DNA of 35,898 nt, taken from assembly GCA_003165075.1 (NCBI GenBank), contig PLSM01000027.1, positions 16,914 to 52,811 of the forward strand, in the 5' to 3' direction. The notes under the pieces are model-generated. The model saw only the letters and a list, made by a program, of their open reading frames with translations. It searched no databases and was not told the origin of the DNA. This document shows, piece after piece, positions 8,292-14,288 of the stretch (within the stretch, counting starts at the first letter, position 1; each line of letters starts with the position of its first letter). Position numbers and translations under genes: made by a program. This DNA comes from Acidobacteriaceae bacterium (GTDB lineage: Bacteria; Acidobacteriota; Terriglobia; Terriglobales; Acidobacteriaceae).

Positions 8292-9929
8292 CTATTTCCT
8301 GTTAAGCAGAATCTGGCTGCTGGGCGAGCGGCTCTCGCCGATGCTGGTGACATAAACAGCAGGACGCTCCTGCAGCGGGCAGGCATATTCGCACGCGCCG
8401 CAACCCACGCAGCGACTGGGATCGACGCGCGGCTGCTTCAGCGTCTTCGTGTTGCCGGCCGAGTCGACCACCTCCGCATCCTCCACGTAAATAGCTTTAG
8501 GCGAGACCGGGCACCACTCCTCGCACACAATGCATTCGGTAGCTTCAGCCCAGGGCAGGCAGCGGCCGCGATCATAAAACGCAGTCCCCAGGCGGATCGG
8601 CTGGCTGTCTGCGCCCACGCCCACCACCCAGCCTTTTTCCTTGGGAGTGATCTGCCAGATGGCGCCCGTGGGGCAGACTTCAGAACACAGCACGCAACTG
8701 GGCTCGCAATAGCCGATGCGCGGCACCAGCGTGGGTGTCCATAGCCCTTCGAGTCCTGCCTGTTCCAGCGTGGGATGCAGCGAGTTGTTGGGGCAGACCT
8801 TCATGCACTCGCCGCAGCGGATGCAGCGCGAAAGAAACTCCGTCTCGTCCAGCGCGCCCGGCGGACGCAGCAACCGGTCATGGCGGCTCTTGTCCAGTCC
8901 CGTGTTGGCGCGCATCAGCGGCACAACTACGGCCCCCGCCGCAAGTCCAGTAAGCGCCTTGCGCCGCCCGATATCCGGCGTGGCCACTTCGTGCTCCTTG
9001 CGGAAGAAGCGGAAGGCCAAGCCGTCGTGCGGGCAACTACCCACGCAGTTCATGCACATCAGGCACTCGGACTTGCGCCACGGCACACCGCCGATGGGAT
9101 CGTCGCCGCCCTGGCAATTCAGCAGGCAGCGGTTGCATTTGTCACATGTGGCAGGGTCCTTGTGCAGGCCCAGAATCGACCAGCGCGAGACCGCGCCCAA
9201 CAGCGCGCCCAGTGGGCAAATCGACCGGCACCACAAACGCGTGATGCGCAAACTCGCCGCCAGGATAACCAGGAACACAATGCCCAGCACCAGCCCTTGC
9301 GCAAAGTGGGTCTGGCGGAAATCCAGCACCGTGGCCTGCAGGACAGTGTGCAGCGTTTCACCCGTCGCCTTGATGGCCGCGATATGGCTGTGTTCAAGCG
9401 GAGTGAGAACCGCACGCGCCGCAAAGTTGAAGGCCGGCAACAGCGCAAGGCCAATGGAGCGAACCAGCAGGCTGAAGGGGTCAAGCCAGCCAATCGCCAT
9501 GGACCCGAAGAAGGCTGCAATCAGCCCCGCAATCAGCACTACATACTTCACCGTCTGCCAGCGCTTGTAGCGGTTGGAGTCGATGCGCTGCTTGCCGCGC
9601 TTGGCCTCTGAGTGCATGTTGCCCACAAAGTGTTGCAGCGTTCCCATGGGGCAGATCCAGCCGCAAAAGAAACGGCCCAGAAACATCGTGGGCAGCAGGA
9701 TGAGCAGGCTCCAGAGCAAGCCGCGATAAAGGGCGTGCGAAGCAATGGCGTTGGCCACGGCAATCAGCGGATCCCACTCGAAGAAAAGTCGCACCGGCGC
9801 GCGCAGATGAATGTCGCCGGAACCGCCGGAAGAGGGGCGCAGCGAAGTGAAGATCAGCAGCGCAATAAAGACCAGCAGAAAGAATATCTGCGAAATTCTG
9901 CGCCACAACGGCAGTCTGGAACGGGCCAC
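8292..9929 (-). CDS. NapH/NapG-like membrane polyferredoxin
   Basis: A membrane electron-transfer protein of 545 residues counted from a GTG at 9929. That GTG follows GGAGGAG by 4 bases; the frame is open further upstream only to a TTG at 9965 with no such site. The N-terminal half has several transmembrane helices and the two NapH/MauN-type CxxxCP motifs (CGWICP at 89-94, CRSICP at 234-239). Ferredoxin-type clusters follow at about 262-272, 289-299, 369-379, 408-419, 466-474 and 507-517; some are incomplete or irregular. Between them (about 320-340) is a twin-arginine/hydrophobic segment, RRKALTGLAAGAVV, which resembles the Tat signal of NapG. The protein therefore looks like a NapH-NapG fusion. 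It heads the DUF362 operon, probably passing electrons between quinones and envelope partners. Confidence 0.85.
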   Translation of the reverse strand: MARSRLPLWRRISQIFFLLVFIALLIFTSLRPSSGGSGDIHLRAPVRLFFEWDPLIAVANAIASHALYRGLLWSLLILLPTMFLGRFFCGWICPMGTLQHFVGNMHSEAKRGKQRIDSNRYKRWQTVKYVVLIAGLIAAFFGSMAIGWLDPFSLLVRSIGLALLPAFNFAARAVLTPLEHSHIAAIKATGETLHTVLQATVLDFRQTHFAQGLVLGIVFLVILAASLRITRLWCRSICPLGALLGAVSRWSILGLHKDPATCDKCNRCLLNCQGGDDPIGGVPWRKSECLMCMNCVGSCPHDGLAFRFFRKEHEVATPDIGRRKALTGLAAGAVVVPLMRANTGLDKSRHDRLLRPPGALDETEFLSRCIRCGECMKVCPNNSLHPTLEQAGLEGLWTPTLVPRIGYCEPSCVLCSEVCPTGAIWQITPKEKGWVVGVGADSQPIRLGTAFYDRGRCLPWAEATECIVCEEWCPVSPKAIYVEDAEVVDSAGNTKTLKQPRVDPSRCVGCGACEYACPLQERPAVYVTSIGESRSPSSQILLNRK

Positions 9930-10294
9930 GAATCTCCTCCACACACCGCGCTCTGAAACGAGCAAGGCACTTGGAACGCGCCAAGGAAAAATCGAGCGCG
10001 CGCCAATCGATTCCCTGCCGGGGCCACCCGGATGCGAAAGAGAACGCTCTCTTCAAGACCTGCAGTGACTTGATAACTTGTGCTGCTGCTTCCTGAAATG
10101 AGCGGAAAATGCGCGGATCCGGCAGATATCACGCGCCCCGCGGGCGATACCCCACAGGACGAATGATTGGCGATGGAGCATGGGATGGACTGTGACGGGC
10201 ATCACTTTAGAGCGGATTCTAACGTCCACAATTTTGCTTGGAGTTCACTCAACCAGCACCCTAAACACTGCGTAATCAGCGTCATACGCAGCAA
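9930..10294. other. Intergenic stretch between larB and the polyferredoxin operon
   Basis: About 365 bases with no convincing gene. It must hold either a promoter for the minus-strand polyferredoxin operon or the untranslated link from larB. I see an imperfect GC-rich inverted repeat around 10127-10149 but no convincing terminator, consensus promoter or riboswitch fold. Confidence 0.5.
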
Positions 10295-11041
10295 TCAGAG
10301 ATGATTGATGAGCGAAGCAATGCATGCAGCGCCGAAGCCGTTGTCGATGTTAACTACCGATACGTTAGGAGAGCAGGTGTTCAGCATGCCCAGCAACGCT
10401 GCCACGCCACCAAACGAGGCGCCGTAGCCCACGCTGGTGGGAACGGCCAGCACCGGCGCATTCACCAGCCCCGCCACAACGGTGGGCAATGCGCCTTCCA
10501 TGCCCGCGCAGACAATCAGCACCCGGGCCGATTGCAATGAATGCTTTTGCGCCAGCAGCCGGTGGATGCCGGCCACGCCCACGTCGGCAATCAGTTCCAC
10601 TGTGTTGCCGGCCAGTTGCGCGGTCACCGCCGCTTCTTCCGCCACAGGCAGGTCGCTGGTGCCGGCGCAGACCACGGCTATGGTTCCCTTGCCGGGAACG
10701 GCCGCAGCCTGCGCAAGCGTGATGGCGCGTGCAGCCTCGTGATACACGGCGCGTGGCTCCAGGGCGCTGACCGCCTCAAATGCTTCGCGGCTGGCGCGTG
10801 TGGCCAGTACATTGCCGCCTGCTTTGGCCATATGCGCAAAGATCTGCGCCACCTGTGCGGCCGTCTTGCCCGCGGCAAAGATCACCTCGGGCATGCCGGT
10901 GCGGAGCGCGCGATGATGATCAAGTTTAGCGAAGCCCAAGTCCTCAAACGGCAAGTCGCGCAGGCGATCCAGCGCTTCTTCCACGGCAGTGTGCCCCTCG
11001 TGCACTTCATTCAATAGTGCTTCAATACTTGCGCGATCCAT
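10295..11041 (-). CDS. larB: LarB, pyridinium-3,5-biscarboxylic acid mononucleotide synthase
   Basis: LarB catalyses the first step of Ni-pincer nucleotide synthesis: it carboxylates nicotinic acid adenine dinucleotide at C5 and cleaves the phosphoanhydride to give P2CMN. The protein has 248 residues from the ATG at 11041, which overlaps the larC stop (TGATG). The C-terminal half is the AIR-carboxylase-like domain (AGTSDLPVAEEA at 126-137, CAGMEGALP at 178-186, PTSVGYG at 201-207, VVNIDNGFGAA). Cys223 is in the position of the substrate-binding Cys221 of the Lactiplantibacillus enzyme. The frame extends upstream of 11041 but only as an antisense-like reading inside larC. It is the last gene of larECB. 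Confidence 0.93.
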   Translation of the reverse strand: MDRASIEALLNEVHEGHTAVEEALDRLRDLPFEDLGFAKLDHHRALRTGMPEVIFAAGKTAAQVAQIFAHMAKAGGNVLATRASREAFEAVSALEPRAVYHEAARAITLAQAAAVPGKGTIAVVCAGTSDLPVAEEAAVTAQLAGNTVELIADVGVAGIHRLLAQKHSLQSARVLIVCAGMEGALPTVVAGLVNAPVLAVPTSVGYGASFGGVAALLGMLNTCSPNVSVVNIDNGFGAACIASLINHL

Positions 11042-12375
11042 CAGTGCGCCTCCGTCTTTGCCTGGGTGGCCGCATACAGGCGCATCGCTTCCTGCATCAC
11101 CTGTTTGAGCGGAATCGAATGCCGCAGGGCATGCTGGCGGCAATCTTCGTATTCCGGTGCGGCGTTGGCTTCCTCGCCGGAGGGCCACCGCGCAATCTTG
11201 ATGCGCACCGGTCCCCATTCGGTCTGTACGGCCATGAACTCTCGCACCAGCGACGTCTTGTTTTCCAGCCGCCAGCGCAGGCCGATGGTAGTGGTCTCGC
11301 GGAATATCAGGTCGCGCAGCCCGCCCACCAGGTCGGGCCTGCACAGCACCGTCAATTGCACACCGGTGCGGCCTTTCTTCATCTGCACCGCAACGCGATA
11401 CACATCCCAAGCCCCTGCCTCCAGCAGCAACTCGCTCACGTAAGCCACCAGCTGCGGGCTGCAGTCGTCGATCACCGATTCGATGACCGCAACCTGCTCA
11501 GCCCCGGCATCCTGCGCGGCTTCTTCCTCCCCTACCAGCACGCGAACCAGGTTAGGCTGGCCGGGCGTCTCCCGCCCTCCCGCCCCGTAGCCCGCAGCAA
11601 CAATGCGCATCGCGGGCAGCGGCGCGTACTGCACGTCCAGCATGCGCAGAATCGCCGCGCCTGTCGGGGTCACGCGTTCCATCGGCGGACCCGCCGCATA
11701 CACCGGCGCATCTCCCAGCAGCGCCAGCGTGGCCGGAGCGGGAACGGGCAGCGTTCCGTGTGCACAGTCCACAGTCCCGCTTCCCACGTTCAACGGTGAC
11801 GCCAGCCAACGGTCGACCTTGAGCGTCTCGCACCCTGCCGCGGAACAGACAATATCGATGATCGTGTCCACCGCGCCCACTTCGTGAAAATGAACTTTCT
11901 CCACGGGAATTGAGTGAATGGCTGCCTCCGCTTCGCCCAGCAACTGGAAGGCGCAAATAGCGCGTTCCTTCACCGCCTCGGCAAGAGGCGCGGAGCGGAT
12001 AATTGCCAAAATCATCGACAGCGAGCGATGAGTTTCGTGGGAATGCGTGTGCTCCTGCAAAGCGGGCGCCGTGTGCGCCTCATGCGTATGCTCCGCGTGA
12101 GAATGCGTTTCATGGGTGTGGGTTTCACGCCCATGAGAATGGTGATCCTCATGGGTATGAGTGTGCTCCGCTGCGGGACCGTCGGGCCCCACGACATCCA
12201 CTTTGGTTGCAGCCAGACCGCCGCGGCTCACCTTGCGCATCTCAAGCCGCGCGCCCACACCGAGCGCAGCGGCCGTCTCTTCAAGACAGCGGAAAGGTAC
12301 GCCGGCATCCACCAGCGCGCCTAAAAGCATGTCCCCGCTTATGCCGGAAAAACACTCCAGATATCCAGTTCGCAT
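11041..12375 (-). CDS. larC: LarC, nickel insertion protein (single continuous frame)
   Basis: LarC inserts nickel into the dithio-carboxylated nucleotide in a CTP-dependent step, giving the mature Ni-pincer nucleotide. The 444-residue protein starts ECFSGISGDMLLGAL, characteristic of the family, and has EKVHFHEVGAVDTI and SPLNVGSGTV. Residues 71-116 form a histidine-rich stretch with 17 His in 46 residues, plausible as nickel storage or delivery. In Lactiplantibacillus plantarum, LarC is made from two frames (larC1/larC2) by programmed frameshifting; here both parts are in one uninterrupted frame, as in many other bacteria. It starts 24 bases after larE and overlaps larB by one base, indicating translational coupling. 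Confidence 0.94.
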   Translation of the reverse strand: MRTGYLECFSGISGDMLLGALVDAGVPFRCLEETAAALGVGARLEMRKVSRGGLAATKVDVVGPDGPAAEHTHTHEDHHSHGRETHTHETHSHAEHTHEAHTAPALQEHTHSHETHRSLSMILAIIRSAPLAEAVKERAICAFQLLGEAEAAIHSIPVEKVHFHEVGAVDTIIDIVCSAAGCETLKVDRWLASPLNVGSGTVDCAHGTLPVPAPATLALLGDAPVYAAGPPMERVTPTGAAILRMLDVQYAPLPAMRIVAAGYGAGGRETPGQPNLVRVLVGEEEAAQDAGAEQVAVIESVIDDCSPQLVAYVSELLLEAGAWDVYRVAVQMKKGRTGVQLTVLCRPDLVGGLRDLIFRETTTIGLRWRLENKTSLVREFMAVQTEWGPVRIKIARWPSGEEANAAPEYEDCRQHALRHSIPLKQVMQEAMRLYAATQAKTEAH

Positions 12376-12399
12376 CGATCTCAGATTCTAAACTGTCTG

Positions 12400-13305
12400 C
12401 TAGGCTCTGCGCCGCGTGAGGATATCGGCAGGCAGAATCGCACTGGGGAGGATCTCGTTCATCGAGCCCGAACGGAAACCGGTGCAATCCAGTGCGACAT
12501 ATTGGAATCCCGCCTTGCGCACCGCGGCCGAGATTGCGTCGCACATCTCCATCGTCAAGGCACGGGGCAGTTCTGAACGAGAAATCTCGACCCGCGCCAG
12601 TTCCCCGTGATGGCGTACGCGAAACTCGCGGAAGCCCAGTTGCCGCATGCTCTCTTCGGCGTGCTCCACTTGTTCCAGCACCTCGCGCGTCACCGTGCGG
12701 CCATACTCCACCCGCGAAGACAGGCAAGGCGCCGCCGGCCGGTCCCACAGCGTATATCCGGCTGCCTTGGCCAGCGTGCGAATCTCCAGTTTGGTCAGCC
12801 CCGTATCAGCCAGCGGCGCCAGCACGTCATGTTCCTCGGCCGCGCGCTGCCCGGGGCGGTAATCGCGCCTGTCGTCGGCGTTCATGCCATAGGCGATGTG
12901 AGCAAAACCCAACTCGGCGCCCAGCGTTTTCATGCCTTCAAACAGCTCGGTCTTGCAGTGGAAGCAGCGGTTGGCGTCATTGCGCTGGTACTCAGGCCGG
13001 TCCAGTTCCGCGGTTTGAATCACCCGCAACGGCATCTCCAGCCCCTCGGCAAAGGCGCGGGCCTGTTCCAGATCGCGGCGGGCCAGGCTGGGCGAATCGG
13101 CCAGCACGGCAAGCATGCGGGTGCCCAGCACGCGATGCGCTGTCGCTGCCAGAAACGCAGAGTCCACGCCGCCGGAGTAGGCCACCATCACGCCTCCCAG
13201 CGCGCGCAGCCTGTCTTCCAACGCGTGCAGTTTCAGCGCTGTGCCTTCAATCTCGTTCCGCGCGTTTTCAGCTCCGGTTGCCCCGGTCTGCGCCAATGCC
13301 GCCAT
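12400..13305 (-). CDS. larE: LarE, pyridinium-3,5-bisthiocarboxylic acid mononucleotide synthase
   Basis: LarE is an ATP-dependent sulfur transferase that converts the two carboxylates of P2CMN to thiocarboxylates. The 301-residue protein has the PP-loop SGGVDS at 44-49, CFHCK at 114-118, YGMNADD at 139-145 and RPAAPCLSSR at 189-198. Cys194 matches the sacrificial Cys176 of the Lactiplantibacillus enzyme. I see no additional nearby cysteines that would suggest the [4Fe-4S] version of LarE, so the sacrificial mechanism is more likely. It is the first gene of larECB. There is no Shine-Dalgarno before the ATG at 13305, but a TATAAT lies only 7 bases upstream, so the mRNA may be leaderless. Confidence 0.93.
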   Translation of the reverse strand: MAALAQTGATGAENARNEIEGTALKLHALEDRLRALGGVMVAYSGGVDSAFLAATAHRVLGTRMLAVLADSPSLARRDLEQARAFAEGLEMPLRVIQTAELDRPEYQRNDANRCFHCKTELFEGMKTLGAELGFAHIAYGMNADDRRDYRPGQRAAEEHDVLAPLADTGLTKLEIRTLAKAAGYTLWDRPAAPCLSSRVEYGRTVTREVLEQVEHAEESMRQLGFREFRVRHHGELARVEISRSELPRALTMEMCDAISAAVRKAGFQYVALDCTGFRSGSMNEILPSAILPADILTRRRA

Positions 13306-13312
13306 GAAGCCG

Positions 13313-13318
13313 ATTATA
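13313..13318 (-). promoter_or_regulatory. Candidate -10 box of larECB (leaderless start)
   Basis: A perfect TATAAT on the minus strand ends 7 bases before the larE ATG, so transcription would begin at or next to the start codon. No good -35 is seen at 17 bases. The distance is typical of leaderless genes. Confidence 0.5.
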
Positions 13319-13450
13319 CCCCGACCTCTCTTGGCGGTGTGTGACCGCCGAGCGCATCAGAATGCCCTCGCAGACCGCCAATTGCAGGCCAATTCCCAGA
13401 GGAATGCGATATACTCCGGACGCAGTCATGAATTCCTTGGGGGTTTTCCG

Positions 13451-13972
13451 ATGCGTTTGAATGCAATTTCGAAGTTGACGGTTGCGGCGGCCCTGGGGCT
13501 GGCGTTTATGGTGTCGCCCTTGCGGATCACGGCGCAGGGCGGCGACACAGTGCTCAAGCCGGCGGACACGCAAAAGCTGCTGCCGGCAAGTGCATATTAC
13601 AAGGGCCAGTCGGCCACTACGCAGTTAAGGAACTCGGGCGGCGTGAAGTTTGCCGACGGCTACTACCTGCTGGCGACAATGATCGACACCAGCGGCTACT
13701 CCAGCGATGTTGCGGCCAAGTACCAGGCTTACTTCGTAACCGAAGTGCCAATCAAACTGGGCTCGCATAGTCTGCCCGCGGGCGTCTACGGCATCGGCTT
13801 CATCCCCGGCAACAAGTTCGTCGTAACCGACGTGGGTGCGCACGATGTGCTCACATTGACCTCCGCCACGGACGATGCGATCAAGCGCCCCATGCCTTTG
13901 CAGGTTCTAGCGGACCCAGCAGGCGGCTTCCGCCTTTACGAAGGACGCCGGTACGTGCACTTTAGCCGGTAG
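13451..13972 (+). CDS. Small secreted protein of unknown function
   Basis: 173 residues from the ATG at 13451, preceded by TTGGGGG. Residues 1-29 are a Sec signal peptide (MRLNAISKL, hydrophobic core, AQG). The mature part is rich in Gly, Thr and Tyr and contains YFVTEVPIKLGSHSLPAGVYGIGF followed by a beta-rich tail ending in GRRYVHF. The 'LGSHSLPAGVYGIG' style of motif recalls beta-sandwich secreted proteins such as DUF2911, but I do not recognise the family with confidence. It is divergent from larE, sharing a 145-base region, and is followed by a hairpin at 13990-14031. Confidence 0.75.
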   Translation: MRLNAISKLTVAAALGLAFMVSPLRITAQGGDTVLKPADTQKLLPASAYYKGQSATTQLRNSGGVKFADGYYLLATMIDTSGYSSDVAAKYQAYFVTEVPIKLGSHSLPAGVYGIGFIPGNKFVVTDVGAHDVLTLTSATDDAIKRPMPLQVLADPAGGFRLYEGRRYVHFSR

Positions 13973-13989
13973 ATCAGGCAAGCTCGACA

Positions 13990-14031
13990 GATTCCCCGGT
14001 TCCGCGCCACAATTAGCGCAGCCGGGGAATC
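13990..14031 (+). terminator. Strong hairpin after the small secreted protein
   Basis: A perfect 10-bp arm pair (13990-13999 with 14022-14031) plus an inner GCGC/GCGC pair lies 18 bases after the stop at 13972. No T run follows, so it may be a factor-assisted terminator or an mRNA-stabilising hairpin. Confidence 0.45.
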
Positions 14032-14123
14032 GGCACTCGACGCCACCCTGAGCAACGGAAAAGACGAATTCCCAATGTCGCTGCTGGCGGTAAACAGCAT
14101 GAATTCAATGCAGTAAACGAGCG

Positions 14124-14144
14124 TGCAGAGTTACGGGCTCTGCA
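14124..14144. repeat. Short perfect inverted repeat
   Basis: TGCAGAG (14124-14130) and CTCTGCA (14138-14144) form a 7-bp stem with a 7-base loop. Role unknown; operator or small hairpin. Confidence 0.35.
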
Positions 14145-14187
14145 GTGCTGTCTATTCCTCGACAGGAAATTACTACCTTCTTCTAAA

Positions 14188-14214
14188 TAGAGATTGCTTC
14201 AGTTAGAGATTGCT
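14188..14214. repeat. 11-bp direct repeat upstream of the M1-like gene
   Basis: TAGAGATTGCT occurs at 14188-14198 and again at 14204-14214, a period of 16 bases, about 26 bases before a TATAAC box. The position suits an activator or repressor site. Confidence 0.4.
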
Positions 14215-14239
14215 CACCACGCAAATCGCCCCCTTGCAC

Positions 14240-14245
14240 TATAAC
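14240..14245 (+). promoter_or_regulatory. Candidate -10 box of the M1-like peptidase gene
   Basis: TATAAC sits one base before an in-frame ATG at 14247. If it is the -10, transcription starts near 14252 and that ATG cannot be used, which supports the GTG at 14289 as the real start. Confidence 0.35.
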
Positions 14246-14288
14246 TATGAGTAGTTCCACAAAAAATCATCGCGAGGGGGCCTTGCCT

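Larger units (their letters stand above)
13973..14288. other. Regulatory intergenic region before the M1-like peptidase
   Basis: No gene is seen here. It holds two hairpins (13990-14031 and 14124-14144), an 11-bp direct repeat (14188-14214) and a TATAAC box at 14240, all described separately. Confidence 0.6.

Noticed and set aside
9930..10294. Nickel/cobalt or cobalamin riboswitch before the polyferredoxin or lar genes
   Set aside because: I could not find the conserved boxes or multi-stem fold of either riboswitch; only an imperfect inverted repeat is seen.
11042..11410. N-terminal extension of LarB by 123 residues
   Set aside because: The extension is inside larC in another frame and has no family similarity; the ATG overlapping the larC stop fits coupled translation and normal LarB length.
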